Assembly: GCF_045629565.1 (NCBI RefSeq)
Contig: NZ_JAZQRL010000008.1
Span: forward strand, 15,712 to 79,711
DNA: 64,000 bases
Direction of reading: 5' to 3'
DNA from: Arcticibacter sp045629565
Lineage (GTDB): Bacteria > Bacteroidota > Bacteroidia > Sphingobacteriales > Sphingobacteriaceae
Part shown: one piece after another, positions 1 through 8,920 of the stretch
How positions within the stretch are numbered: the stretch's first letter is position 1
Layout of the letters: the number at the start of each line of letters is the position of its first letter
Notes under the pieces: generated by a model
Databases searched by the model: none
Told to the model about the DNA's origin: nothing
The model's input: the letters and a program-made list of their open reading frames with translations, nothing else
Translations under genes and position numbers: made by a program

Positions 1-1
1 G

Positions 2-463
2 GGCTATAGATCCCCGAGGTTCATCTGGGCAATGAGAAACGAATTTAACCTGTTCGGAAGTTTTGATTTCTCTTTCCAGCTGTTGTCGAACTGGGGACAA
101 AAGAAAGAGTTCAATCAGGCCAGGAATCAGCCGGGAAGTGTTGGCTTCGGGCGTACGAGCTCTTATGTAGTACCTTACTGGACGCCTGAAAATCCTCTCA
201 ACGATTATGCCCGCTTAAACTCCGGGCTCAGCGGGACCTCGTTTAACGTCTTTCGTGATAACTCGTTTATACGCCTGAATACAGTGTCTCTCGCCTACTC
301 TATTCCTCGGAGCATCTCAGACAGATTGAGGTTTAAAAGCGCTAAAATCTACATGAACATTAACAACGCGGCACTTTATGCACCAACATGGGATTATTGG
401 GATCCGCAAAATAACGGACCTACTCCAAGGTATTATACACTTGGGCTGAATGTTTCACTCTAA
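2..463 (+). CDS. SusC/RagA-family TonB-dependent receptor, C-terminal fragment
   Basis: The reading frame is open from base 2, so this is the 3' end of a gene that begins before the window; about 153 residues are visible. They have the alternating aromatic and polar pattern of outer-membrane beta strands. Features typical of SusC C-termini are FIRLNTVSLAYSIP, where the penultimate strands begin, MNINNAALYAP, the equivalent of the usual MNAENVYLWS stretch, and a final strand ending in an apolar residue (YYTLGLNVSL). SusC proteins import glycans or peptides across the outer membrane with TonB energy. The following gene encodes the partner SusD lipoprotein seven bases later, which supports the call. 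The substrate cannot be judged because the plug and most of the barrel are missing. Confidence 0.9.
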   Translation, partial: GYRSPRFIWAMRNEFNLFGSFDFSFQLLSNWGQKKEFNQARNQPGSVGFGRTSSYVVPYWTPENPLNDYARLNSGLSGTSFNVFRDNSFIRLNTVSLAYSIPRSISDRLRFKSAKIYMNINNAALYAPTWDYWDPQNNGPTPRYYTLGLNVSL

Positions 464-470
464 TCCAACC

Positions 471-2360
471 ATGAAGATGAAAATTATCAACAATAAAATA
501 ACTACTCTCTTGACCGCCGGGCTGTTTCTGCTGACTAACGGTTGCAAAGAAGATTATCTGACATCTGATCAGCTCTCCGTTTACTCTCCCGAAACATCGC
601 TAAATAATGTGGCGGCGATGAGAGCTGCCCTGAACGCACTAGGTGCAAATGTAAGACAGGAATACTTCGGAGATTCAGCTCCGCTGTTAACAGAATCGCT
701 CTTCTCTGACGTAGCCGTAGAGGGAACTACCGATAAGAGTACTCCGGCGCAGGATTTAGTTACACGCATTACTCCCGATGCGGAACTGAATCATAACGAC
801 TACAACAAGGTGGGCTGGTACTGGATCGAAGAATTCAGAGGCGTACGATATGCAAACACCATCATATCTTATATAGATAAAGTACCATTTACCACAGAGG
901 AAGAAAAGAATGCAATCCTGGGCTCCGCATACTTTTATCGCGCCTATCACTATTACCGTCTGGTGCATCAGTTTGGAGACGTTCCATTACAACTTAAAGA
1001 CGAGTCGACCCCAAGGGACGACTTCTATTCAACCAAGAGGGAGGTGATCCTACAGAAAATGAAAGAGGACCTCGAATTTGCTCAAACCTGGGTAAAGGAT
1101 GATGTGAATAAAGGTGAAGTTACAAAGGGTGCGGTAAGTCATCTGCTGACGAAGGTAAATTTATCGTTGGGTAGGTTTGACGAGGCCATAGCCTCAGCAA
1201 ACAGTATCCTTAACGGGGGCAGATATGGATTAATGAGAGACCGCTTCGGAAGCACTGCGGGCGATGCCACCAAGAATGTAATCTGGGATCTCCATCGGAT
1301 GGATAACAAAGCTATTTCCGCGAACAGGGAAGCTTTGTTCCTGGTGATAGACCGGGACAACCTGGCTAGCGGTTTCACTCCAAACGGATCGCAGGTGATG
1401 CGTAATTGTGTACCTGCCTGGCATTTTGCGAATGTTAAGACACCCTCTGGGGCAACGGCGATAACAGACGCAATAACCGCAGAATTTCCGCTTACGCTAT
1501 GGTATGGAAGAGGCATTGGAAGATATCGGGGAACACCTTACAGTACACAGTACATCTGGACAGACAATACCGATCTAAGACATGCTCCCGGCATGTGGAT
1601 GGATATGACCGATCTGGTTTATAATAATCCGGCTTTGAAAAACTCACAGAACGCTGCTGACAAAGCGCTCTACGGTAAACCGCTTCAGGCTTACAATAGT
1701 ACCAATGTGGCGGCGAGATTTACCAACGGATCTCTGGATACCATCCGTCACTGGTTCGGCTGGCCACATTATAAGGTGTTCATCAATTCAACAAACAGAG
1801 AGGCAAGAGATCCATACTGGACACCGCCGAGAGGAACGAACACCGACTGGTACGTGTTCAGGGTTGCGGAAACTTATTTACTTAGGGCCGAGGCACATTA
1901 TTGGAAAGGTGACCTGGCGGCCGCTATGGCAGATTTGAATGAGGTTAGATCGAGAGCTCAAGCTCAGCCGCTTACTAACGCTTCTGAAATTACTATAGGC
2001 ACCATCCTGGATGAGAGAGCAAGGGAACTTTACTGGGAAGAACCTCGCAAAACGGAATTAACGCGCATTGCCTATATTTTCGCCACAACGGGAAAGCCTG
2101 CTTACAATGGCAAGGTATACACTATGGCTAATTTCTCGGATGCCAATTTCTTCTATGACAGGATAATGGAAAAGAATGATTTTTATAAAAATGAGGTCCC
2201 CACAGTGATGGGAGTCAAGTTCCGGATTGCACCATACCACGTGCTATGGCCGGTACCGGCAAGTGCACAGCGATTCAATACCAGGGGCCGGATTAATCAG
2301 AATAAAGGATATTCGGGTTATGAAGAGAATGTAGCGGCCTTAGACAAGATTGTGGAGTAA
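471..2360 (+). CDS. SusD/RagB-family outer-membrane lipoprotein
   Basis: A 629-residue SusD-like surface lipoprotein that binds the substrate and caps the SusC channel encoded just upstream. I chose ATG 471 over the in-frame ATG at 450, which lies inside the susC end, because the signal peptide starts here: a basic MKMKIINNK stretch, a hydrophobic core and a lipobox ending LLTNGC at about residue 21. The usual family pattern follows: an N-terminal SusD-like region with TPR-type helices (GSAYFYRAYHYYRLVHQFGDVPL) and a C-terminal RagB/SusD region with FRVAETYLLRAEAHYWKGD and LDERARELYWEEPRKTELTRIA. Length is slightly above the common 500-600. No glycoside hydrolase follows, so the target is unknown; a hairpin terminator lies 17 bases after the stop. 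Confidence 0.93.
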   Translation: MKMKIINNKITTLLTAGLFLLTNGCKEDYLTSDQLSVYSPETSLNNVAAMRAALNALGANVRQEYFGDSAPLLTESLFSDVAVEGTTDKSTPAQDLVTRITPDAELNHNDYNKVGWYWIEEFRGVRYANTIISYIDKVPFTTEEEKNAILGSAYFYRAYHYYRLVHQFGDVPLQLKDESTPRDDFYSTKREVILQKMKEDLEFAQTWVKDDVNKGEVTKGAVSHLLTKVNLSLGRFDEAIASANSILNGGRYGLMRDRFGSTAGDATKNVIWDLHRMDNKAISANREALFLVIDRDNLASGFTPNGSQVMRNCVPAWHFANVKTPSGATAITDAITAEFPLTLWYGRGIGRYRGTPYSTQYIWTDNTDLRHAPGMWMDMTDLVYNNPALKNSQNAADKALYGKPLQAYNSTNVAARFTNGSLDTIRHWFGWPHYKVFINSTNREARDPYWTPPRGTNTDWYVFRVAETYLLRAEAHYWKGDLAAAMADLNEVRSRAQAQPLTNASEITIGTILDERARELYWEEPRKTELTRIAYIFATTGKPAYNGKVYTMANFSDANFFYDRIMEKNDFYKNEVPTVMGVKFRIAPYHVLWPVPASAQRFNTRGRINQNKGYSGYEENVAALDKIVE

Positions 2361-2377
2361 AGCGCCATATGATTGAT

Positions 2378-2424
2378 AAAGCAAAAGCGGTTGACCTCTA
2401 AAAGGCAATCGCTTTTGCTTTTTT
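2378..2424 (+). terminator. Rho-independent terminator after susD
   Basis: AAAGCAAAAGCG at 2378 pairs with CGCTTTTGCTTT near 2410, with an 18-20 base loop, and the 3' arm runs into a T tract at 2419-2424. It ends the SusC/SusD transcript. Confidence 0.8.
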
Positions 2425-2538
2425 AAAGAAGGCTCGAACTGAAAAGGCCAGGGCTTTGTCGACTTGTATTAAAAGCTATCAGGAGAAAAAAGTTTATAAT
2501 TGTTGTGATAAAAGCATAGAATAGAATATCCTTAACAG

Positions 2539-3621
2539 ATGATCGTAGCAGAGCAAACCAAACCCCTTACCGAAACCAAACAACATTTTGAAATACTCGA
2601 CGGCCTTAGGGGCGTAGCGGCGATAGCCGTTGTCGTTTTCCATTTTATGGAATCCATCACCCCCGACCTGGCCGATAACTTCATTGCACATGCTTACCTT
2701 GCTGTAGATTTTTTCTTTTGTTTATCCGGGTTTGTAATCGCTTATGCTTACGATGCGAAGTTTGCGAAAATTGGTATTGCGACATTTTTGAAGCTTAGGT
2801 TAATACGTTTACATCCCCTTGTAATTATCGGCGTTGTGCTGGGATTGATATGCTTTATACTGGATCCTTTCAGTACATTATTTGAACAGTACTCAAGTAA
2901 GACATTGGTGATGTTTATAACGTCCTGCCTGATGATCCCCTATCCTGCAGTGGAAGAGCGATACTTCAACCTTTTCCATTTGAATCCGCCTACCTGGTCG
3001 TTGTTCTGGGAATACATTGCGAATATCTTTTATGCGCTGTTCCTTGTGAAAATCCGGAACAACGTATTATGGGGATTGATCGTGATTGCTGCAGCGGCCT
3101 TGTGTTTTGAGGCTGTAAGGTCGAACAACCTGCTGGGTGGCTGGGGCACTCCCAGCATCGCGGCTGGAGGCATCAGGGTATTCTACTCGTTCTTGGCCGG
3201 CATATTGATCTATAGAATGAACTGGATAATTAAGAATTCGCTTGGATTTATATCGCTAAGCTTGTTGCTCGCAATCGCATTTCTCATGCCTTTTGTCGAT
3301 CAGTTTAACTGGCTGAATGATTCCATAACGGTACTCTTTTATTTTCCGCTTCTGGTAGCGCTGGGTGCGGGTGCAATCCTAAAGCCGGGCTATGCTAAGG
3401 TATGCAGATTTTCTGGTGCCATCTCTTATCCACTTTATATGGTTCATTATCCTTTTCTCTGGATCTTTCATAGTTATGTATTGCAGAGTGAACCGTCGGT
3501 GAATGAAATGATTGTTATAACTGTTATAGGGGTACCTCTCTTAGTTGCTTTTGCGTATTGTATCATGGCGTTTGTGGATATCCCGGTGCGGAAGTATCTG
3601 AAGAATAGATTGCTCAGCTAA
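2539..3621 (+). CDS. Acyltransferase 3 family membrane protein (OafA/NodX type)
   Basis: A 360-residue integral membrane protein with about ten hydrophobic segments. Its N-terminus, ILDGLRGVAAIAVVVFHF, carries the family's conserved RG(V/I)AA...H pattern in the first membrane segment, and FFFCLSGFVIAYAY is the typical second motif. Acyltransferase-3 proteins move acetyl or other acyl groups from the cytoplasm onto surface polysaccharides, lipids or secondary metabolites. The gene stands alone, with no glycan-synthesis neighbours, so the acceptor cannot be named. The start is the first ATG and leaves a short cytoplasmic N-terminus of about 17 residues. The family call is firm; the substrate is open. 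Confidence 0.9.
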   Translation: MIVAEQTKPLTETKQHFEILDGLRGVAAIAVVVFHFMESITPDLADNFIAHAYLAVDFFFCLSGFVIAYAYDAKFAKIGIATFLKLRLIRLHPLVIIGVVLGLICFILDPFSTLFEQYSSKTLVMFITSCLMIPYPAVEERYFNLFHLNPPTWSLFWEYIANIFYALFLVKIRNNVLWGLIVIAAAALCFEAVRSNNLLGGWGTPSIAAGGIRVFYSFLAGILIYRMNWIIKNSLGFISLSLLLAIAFLMPFVDQFNWLNDSITVLFYFPLLVALGAGAILKPGYAKVCRFSGAISYPLYMVHYPFLWIFHSYVLQSEPSVNEMIVITVIGVPLLVAFAYCIMAFVDIPVRKYLKNRLLS

Positions 3622-3761
3622 ATAGTTGCCAATCCTCAGCCGCATCTGCATCAGTGAGCGTGACCTGGCTACTCATGGAGAATAGAGGGGGATCTGGATT
3701 GATCTGCTGCTGCCTGCTCCCCCCGGAGAACGCGGTCTGCGCAATTTCCATTTCATTTTCC

Positions 3762-3769
3762 TACCTTTG
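3762..3769 (+). promoter_or_regulatory. Bacteroidota -7 promoter element of engB
   Basis: TACCTTTG matches the Bacteroidota -7 consensus TAnnTTTG. It ends only five bases before the engB ATG, so the transcript would have almost no leader. No clear TTG at -33 is present, which lowers confidence. Confidence 0.45.
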
Positions 3770-3774
3770 CCAGA

Positions 3775-4398
3775 ATGCAAATCCGCTCAGCTGAATTCAA
3801 ATGCAGTAACACCAGGACCGAGAAGTTACCTCCGCCTACACTGCCCGAATATGCTTTCATTGGTCGTTCTAATGTTGGCAAGTCGTCCCTTATCAATATG
3901 CTTACCGGCAAAAAGGGACTGGCCAAAACATCACAGACGCCTGGAAAGACGCAGCTGATCAACCACTTTCTGATTAATGAAAACTGGTATGTGGTCGATC
4001 TTCCTGGATACGGTTATGCCAAAGTTTCGAGGAGCAGCCGCGAAGAATGGGAACGTTTTATCCGCTATTATATTCGCAACCGGGAAAGTCTTCAGTGCGT
4101 TTTTGTTTTAATCGACAGCCGTTTGGAGCCTCAGAAACCTGATTTAAAGTTCTGTTCCTGGCTAGGCGAAGAAGGAATTCCATTTTTGCTGGTATTTACG
4201 AAAGCTGACAAGCAGTCGAAAGTAAAGACCATGGCTAACGTAGCCAAGTTCAACAAGGCTATGCTGGAATACTTCGAAGAAGTTCCTGCAATTTATATCA
4301 CATCTTCGGAAACTCAGGAAGGGCGTGAAGAGATTTTGGCGACCATCGACGATATTAATAAAGGCTTCAAAAGCACCTATAAAGAAGATACTGTTTAA
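3775..4398 (+). CDS. engB: Ribosome biogenesis GTP-binding protein EngB (YihA/YsxC)
   Basis: A 207-residue GTPase of the TrmE-Era-EngA-EngB group, needed for late assembly of the large ribosomal subunit. Motifs appear in order: G1 GRSNVGKS at residues 30-37, the G2 region with TPGKTQ near 55-60, G3 DLPGYG near 75-80, and G4 TKAD near 143. Length is normal for the family. The start codon follows a TAnnTTTG promoter element. The prenyltransferase gene begins 20 bases after the stop, so the two are probably co-transcribed. Confidence 0.97.
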   Translation: MQIRSAEFKCSNTRTEKLPPPTLPEYAFIGRSNVGKSSLINMLTGKKGLAKTSQTPGKTQLINHFLINENWYVVDLPGYGYAKVSRSSREEWERFIRYYIRNRESLQCVFVLIDSRLEPQKPDLKFCSWLGEEGIPFLLVFTKADKQSKVKTMANVAKFNKAMLEYFEEVPAIYITSSETQEGREEILATIDDINKGFKSTYKEDTV

Positions 4399-4418
4399 GA
4401 TTGACCAGTGTTTGTTAA

Positions 4419-5276
4419 ATGAAGAAATATTTATCCCTCGTACTGTTTGCGCATTCCATATTTGCGATGCCGTTTGCATTTATAGGCTTTTTCCTTGCAC
4501 TGTCCACTACTGAACATACTTTCAGTGCCATGAACCTGGTATATATGGTGCTGTGCATGGTCTTCGCGCGGAATGCAGCGATGGCTTTTAACAGGTATCT
4601 GGACAGGCATTTTGACATAAAAAATCCGCGTACGGCTGTTCGCGATATTCCTGCGGGAAGAATTTCGGCGAAGAGTGCATTTTGGTTCACACTCTCCAAT
4701 TGTGTTCTATTTATTTTTACGACCTGGTTCATCAATCCAGTCTGTTTCTATCTATCTCCTGTAGCCCTGGCGGTTGTTCTGGGTTACAGTTATACGAAAC
4801 GCTTCACTCCGCTCTGCCATCTGGTGCTGGGTATTGGTCTGGGGCTGGCGCCGCTAGGCTCCTACCTGCTCGTTACAGGCGAGTTTCATTATCTGCCTGT
4901 CCTTTTTTCATTGGCTGTAGTATGCTGGGTAAGTGGTTTTGATATAATTTATTCCCTGCAGGATGATGAATTTGACAAACAGGAAAACCTCTACTCTATT
5001 CCTGCCTGGCTGGGCCGCAAAAAAGCGCTTCAGGTTTCTTCGGTACTGCACATATTCAGCGTGATCTTTGTCGTGTTGCCGTTCTTCTTCACGCCACTGG
5101 GCTGGTTTTACGTGGTTGGCGTCCTGATCTTTGTATCGCTGTTGATCTATCAGCATAGCCTGGTTAAGCCCAACGATCTGAGCAAGGTAACCCTGGCATT
5201 CGGAACGACCAATGGTATTGCTTCTGTATTTTTTGCTATCTGCTTTCTTCTTGATGTGTATTTCAGGAATTCCTGA
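4419..5276 (+). CDS. UbiA-family prenyltransferase (4-hydroxybenzoate polyprenyltransferase / MqnP-like)
   Basis: A 285-residue polytopic membrane enzyme. It carries both aspartate-rich motifs of the UbiA superfamily: NRYLDRHFD near residues 58-66, binding prenyl diphosphate through magnesium, and DIIYSLQDDEFD near 173-184. Such enzymes attach a polyprenyl chain to an aromatic acid in quinone synthesis. Bacteroidota make menaquinone, and sequences of this UbiA-like group are commonly linked to the futalosine route (MqnP); that assignment is inference, because no other menaquinone gene is in the window. It lies 20 bases after engB, and the M3 peptidase follows after 61 bases with its own likely promoter. 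Confidence 0.88.
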   Translation: MKKYLSLVLFAHSIFAMPFAFIGFFLALSTTEHTFSAMNLVYMVLCMVFARNAAMAFNRYLDRHFDIKNPRTAVRDIPAGRISAKSAFWFTLSNCVLFIFTTWFINPVCFYLSPVALAVVLGYSYTKRFTPLCHLVLGIGLGLAPLGSYLLVTGEFHYLPVLFSLAVVCWVSGFDIIYSLQDDEFDKQENLYSIPAWLGRKKALQVSSVLHIFSVIFVVLPFFFTPLGWFYVVGVLIFVSLLIYQHSLVKPNDLSKVTLAFGTTNGIASVFFAICFLLDVYFRNS

Positions 5277-5337
5277 GCGCTAAAACATCTTAGTTTATTT
5301 TCCGTTAACTTCGTGTTTTTAAGCAAACCGACAAAAC

Positions 5338-7047
5338 ATGATAATCGAGAAAAAACCAAGGGCTTATGTCCCTGAAGATCTTGAAATAAACTGGCAGAAT
5401 CTGGAACCCCTTTTTACTGAGCTAAAAGAACGCCCCATCCATTCGGTAACTGAGCTGGAGGCATGGATGAAGGACAGGAGTGAATTGGAGGCTGTGGTGG
5501 AAGAGAATTTCGCGTGGCGCTACATCCGCATGACCTGCGACACTCTGGATGAAAAACTGCTTCAGGACTTTCAGTATTTCGCTACAGAAATTGAACCCAG
5601 AATTGCCCCGATATCCAACGATTTGAACAAGAAGCTTGTAGAGAGTCCCTACATTGATGAACTGGACCAGGATAAATACATGATTTATCTGCGCAGCGTT
5701 AGGAATGCGCTGGAAATATTCAAAGAGGAAAACATCCCTTTATTCACCCAGATACAGGTTACCGCCCAGAAATATCAGTCTATCACAGGTGCCATGAGTG
5801 TTACGCTGAATGGCAAGGAGTATACGCTTGAACAGGCGTCTGTCTTCTTGAAAGATCCCGACAGGGCGTTGCGGCAGGCAGCATGGGAAACCATAACGGA
5901 ACGAAGATTGCAGGACAGCGAGCAGCTGGACGAGCTTTTTAACGAACTGCTGAAGCTTCGTCACCAGGTGGCACTAAATGCCGGATTCGAAAACTTCAGG
6001 GATTATATGTTCCGTTCGCTCGGTCGTTTTGACTATACTCCGCACGAATGTTACAAGTTCCATGAAGCGATTGAAAAGGAAATCGTTCCGATATTAAGGG
6101 AGCAGTCGCAGGAAAGGCTAAAGGCACTGGGGGTTGAGACCCTTCGGCCCTGGGATATGGACGTTGATATTTCGGGAAAACCTGCGCTAAAGCCCTTCGA
6201 GGGAGGTGCGGATCTGATTGATAAGTCCATCGAATGCTTTAACTCCATCGATACCTATATTGGGGAACGTCTGAGTATCATGAAGGCGAATAATCTTTTT
6301 GATGTAGAGAGCCGCAAAGGTAAAGCCCCGGGTGGCTATAACTACCCACTCGCGGAAACGGGCGCGCCATTTATTTTTATGAATTCAGCGAATACGTTCC
6401 GCGACCTTACCACTATGATTCATGAGGGCGGACATGCCGTCCATACATTTATTTCCGCTGACCTGGAGCTGAACGATTTCAAGCACCTTCCATCGGAGGT
6501 GGCAGAGCTGGCTTCGATGAGTATGGAGTTGATTTCCATGGACAAATGGGATATTTTCTTTAGCCATGCAGAAGACCTGAAGCGAGCCAGGAGAGATCAG
6601 CTGAAAGACGTTTTAAAAACACTTCCGTGGGTAGCAGTCGTAGACCAGTTTCAGCATTGGATTTATACGAATCCGGATCACACCAGTGAACAGCGACGTG
6701 AAGCATGGAAACAGATATTTACACCGTTCGGCTTGAATTTTGCCAATTGGGATGGCTATGAAGAAGCGCTGGAGAACCTTTGGCAGAAGCAGCTTCATAT
6801 CTTCGAAGTTCCTTTTTATTATATCGAATACGGATTCGCACAACTGGGAGCGATTGCCGTCTGGAAAAACTACAAAGAAGATCCGGAGAAGGGTCTGAAC
6901 GCATACAAAGAGGCTCTTAAGTTGGGCTACACCCGTTCGATCAAAGATATCTATCAAACGGCGGGGATCGAGTTCAATTTCAGTGCGGAATACGTTCATG
7001 AACTCGCAACGTTTCTTAAAGCAGAACTTGAACTTTTAAACGACTAA
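5338..7047 (+). CDS. M3 family oligoendopeptidase
   Basis: A 569-residue zinc metallopeptidase. The catalytic HExxH is HEGGH at residues 362-366, in MIHEGGHAVHTF, and a downstream helix with SEVAELASMSMELI supplies the third zinc ligand, as in the thimet/PepF fold. No signal peptide is visible, so it should act on short peptides in the cytoplasm. Length fits the PepF-related M3 subgroup, which is shorter than classical thimet oligopeptidase. TAACTTCG at 5306-5313 is a plausible -7 element, giving a short leader. The gene converges on the uspA-like gene, and both stop codons lie within or against one inverted repeat. Confidence 0.94.
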   Translation: MIIEKKPRAYVPEDLEINWQNLEPLFTELKERPIHSVTELEAWMKDRSELEAVVEENFAWRYIRMTCDTLDEKLLQDFQYFATEIEPRIAPISNDLNKKLVESPYIDELDQDKYMIYLRSVRNALEIFKEENIPLFTQIQVTAQKYQSITGAMSVTLNGKEYTLEQASVFLKDPDRALRQAAWETITERRLQDSEQLDELFNELLKLRHQVALNAGFENFRDYMFRSLGRFDYTPHECYKFHEAIEKEIVPILREQSQERLKALGVETLRPWDMDVDISGKPALKPFEGGADLIDKSIECFNSIDTYIGERLSIMKANNLFDVESRKGKAPGGYNYPLAETGAPFIFMNSANTFRDLTTMIHEGGHAVHTFISADLELNDFKHLPSEVAELASMSMELISMDKWDIFFSHAEDLKRARRDQLKDVLKTLPWVAVVDQFQHWIYTNPDHTSEQRREAWKQIFTPFGLNFANWDGYEEALENLWQKQLHIFEVPFYYIEYGFAQLGAIAVWKNYKEDPEKGLNAYKEALKLGYTRSIKDIYQTAGIEFNFSAEYVHELATFLKAELELLND

Positions 7048-7096
7048 TTAACAGAAGAGCTGACGGCTGTATCGGGCCGTCAGCTCTTCTGTTAAT
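7047..7096. terminator. Bidirectional terminator between M3 peptidase and UspA genes
   Basis: A perfect 21-base inverted repeat (7047-7067 and 7076-7096) with an eight-base loop. It starts at the last base of the peptidase stop codon and covers the stop codon of the convergent uspA-like gene, so it can end transcription from both sides. Confidence 0.85.
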
Positions 7097-7946
7097 CTTC
7101 TTTTCTGCAGGGAATGGCCAAGAGCGGAATTTTCGTATGATAGCTCATCCGGCGGGTATGACTCGGAGTGAAAATTCGCTTAAGCAGGCTGCGCTGATAA
7201 GTGATCATGATCAAAATATCGACATCATTCTGCACGATATGGTTCGCGAGGGTTTCTTCAAACTTTTTTCCGGTAATATGAGTGGCAAGCAGTTCGGGCT
7301 GGTTATATTCTTGCTTAAGAAATTCCTCATAAGCATTTATTCCGTAAGAAGTTTTAAGCAGAGTCGCTGCGTCATCACTATCTTCTTCTGAAAACACGAC
7401 GGTTTCGACTTTTGCCTGTAGTTGGCCTGCCAGCTGAAATACGGTATTAAGGACGTTAGGATCTTTTTCGAAGTTGTTTGTAGCCAGCAGAATTTTCTCA
7501 GGTTTTTTCCACTTATATTCTTCGGGAATAGCGAGAACAGGCACTTTGCTGTGCCCGATTACGCTTGCCGTCTGACTTCCAATCAACAGTTCTTTTATAC
7601 CGCTCGCTCCTGACGTTCCCATGATGATGAGATCAGATTTGAGCTTTGCAGCTTCAGCTATAATGGTTTCCTGGACCTCCCCGGTTACCAGATGAGTCAT
7701 GGCTACCACATGATCGGCCAGACCAAGCCTTACCTGAAGTTTCTCCAGCTTCTTGCGGGCGTCGGCCATAAGAGACAGGTTGAATTCTCTATTCAATCCT
7801 ACGTAATCGGTATACAGACTACCGGTACCTTCCTGCACATTGAGCAGATCCAGCTGAGTAGGGATATAATGAGATAGCTGGGCGGCGAAGTTGACAGCTT
7901 TGATTGAACATTCAGAGAAGTCAACGGGAATCAAAATCTTAATCAT
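7092..7946 (-). CDS. Universal stress protein, tandem UspA domains
   Basis: A 284-residue cytoplasmic protein built of two UspA folds. The first domain starts at MIKILIPVDFSECS and ends with GTSGASGIKELLIGSQTASVIGHSKVPVLAIP, the ATP-binding G-2x-G-9x-G(S/T) pattern, near residues 110-141. The second domain begins near 150 (PEKILLATNNF) and has a degenerate nucleotide motif, as is common in tandem Usp proteins. Such proteins respond to starvation, oxygen or redox stress by unknown means. The divergent neighbour at 8200 is separated by a spacer holding a perfect palindrome (8073-8094), which could be a regulator site for either gene. Confidence 0.93.
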   Translation of the reverse strand: MIKILIPVDFSECSIKAVNFAAQLSHYIPTQLDLLNVQEGTGSLYTDYVGLNREFNLSLMADARKKLEKLQVRLGLADHVVAMTHLVTGEVQETIIAEAAKLKSDLIIMGTSGASGIKELLIGSQTASVIGHSKVPVLAIPEEYKWKKPEKILLATNNFEKDPNVLNTVFQLAGQLQAKVETVVFSEEDSDDAATLLKTSYGINAYEEFLKQEYNQPELLATHITGKKFEETLANHIVQNDVDILIMITYQRSLLKRIFTPSHTRRMSYHTKIPLLAIPCRKED

Positions 7947-8072
7947 AACTTATAATTTTAGGTTAGCGGCTCGGATTAACTCTAAGCAATCCCTGCAAAT
8001 CCCTCGGAAATGAGTGATCAGACCCTCTTTTAGTAAACATAGTATAAATTAACACAACTAAAAATGATACGG

Positions 8073-8094
8073 GTCATAATCAATCAATTATGAC
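8073..8094. promoter_or_regulatory. Perfect palindrome in the divergent uspA-8200 spacer
   Basis: GTCATAAT and ATTATGAC form a perfect 8-6-8 inverted repeat between two divergent genes, 127 bases from the uspA-like start and 106 from the 8200 start. The size and symmetry suit a dimeric regulator. No regulator is identified, and the rest of the 253-base spacer shows no clear TAnnTTTG element. Confidence 0.4.
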
Positions 8095-8199
8095 ATTGAA
8101 AGCCACTTAAACAAGAAAATGTGACCTCATGTGAGGTGTGATTGGGAAAACTTTTTTAATAAAACGATGGTTAATATTTTTTTACTCAAATTAAATTCA

Positions 8200-8862
8200 A
8201 TGAAAAAGCTAATCATCATCTATCTTCTGATATTTACAGCTGTCCCCATATTTGCACAAAAGTGGAAGCCAACTAAACTGGACGACTCTGTTCAGGTGTC
8301 GTTGCCTGAAGGATTTACGAAAAAGGATACGCTGGGTCAGACGCTTTTTAATGCGGACACTCCTTTCGGCCAAATTCTGATAACAAAACAACCGGACGAT
8401 CCGACAACGACGCCCAACATTGAAAAAGTAGACCAACTGAAGAAGTATTACGACAATTTCGTAAATCAAATTCAAAGTTCTTCGGCAGGTAATGTTTCCG
8501 ACGCCCGGGACACGCTCATAGGCAAACTGAGAGTCAAAGACCTCAAATTAGTAACTGATACCGGCACTGGCAAGCAGTATAGAAATATCAGGGTTCTTCA
8601 TGTGAACTCCGCGACGTATACTTTCCAGTTTTTATACAAAGACATTCATGAGTCGTACGCCCGTGAGGAGAGCGAAACGTTCTATAATTCGATTAAGATA
8701 CCACCTGAAGCGACGGTTGCCGCACAATTTACAGAACCTCAGAATACCACCGGAAAAAAGCCTGCCGGCTCGACGAATTACGTGCTTATTGGCGTAATCG
8801 CTGGTGTTATTTTGCTGATCGTGATTATTATTTTGCTTCGAAAGCGGAAGAAGCATGAATAA
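8200..8862 (+). CDS. Exported protein with C-terminal membrane anchor, function unknown
   Basis: A 220-residue protein I do not recognise. The start was set at ATG 8200, because a clean signal peptide begins there (MKKLIIIYLLIFTAVPIFAQ, cleavage expected after FAQ); the longer frame from 8131 adds only low-complexity residues. The mature part is a single beta-rich domain (WKPTKLDDSVQVSLPEGF, later YRNIRVLHVNSATYTFQFLY) resembling PsbP-like or lipoprotein-carrier folds in general pattern only. It ends with one membrane segment (YVLIGVIAGVILLIVIIILL) and a basic RKRKK tail, so the domain should face the periplasm. The amino acid permease follows after 58 bases with its own promoter motif. Confidence 0.75.
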   Translation: MKKLIIIYLLIFTAVPIFAQKWKPTKLDDSVQVSLPEGFTKKDTLGQTLFNADTPFGQILITKQPDDPTTTPNIEKVDQLKKYYDNFVNQIQSSSAGNVSDARDTLIGKLRVKDLKLVTDTGTGKQYRNIRVLHVNSATYTFQFLYKDIHESYAREESETFYNSIKIPPEATVAAQFTEPQNTTGKKPAGSTNYVLIGVIAGVILLIVIIILLRKRKKHE

Positions 8863-8886
8863 GCGTCTTTAGCGTGAAATATTTTT

Positions 8887-8894
8887 TATTTTTG
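8887..8894 (+). promoter_or_regulatory. -7 promoter element of the APC permease gene
   Basis: TATTTTTG fits TAnnTTTG and lies 26 bases before the permease ATG, giving a leader of roughly 20 bases. The -33 region (TTT near 8867) is weak. Confidence 0.45.
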
Positions 8895-8920
8895 GCGCCG
8901 ATACGAAAAAAGCACGCTAC

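Noticed and set aside
3687..3723. GGGGGA and TCCCCC pairing upstream of engB as a terminator
   Set aside because: The loop is about 25 bases and no T tract follows.
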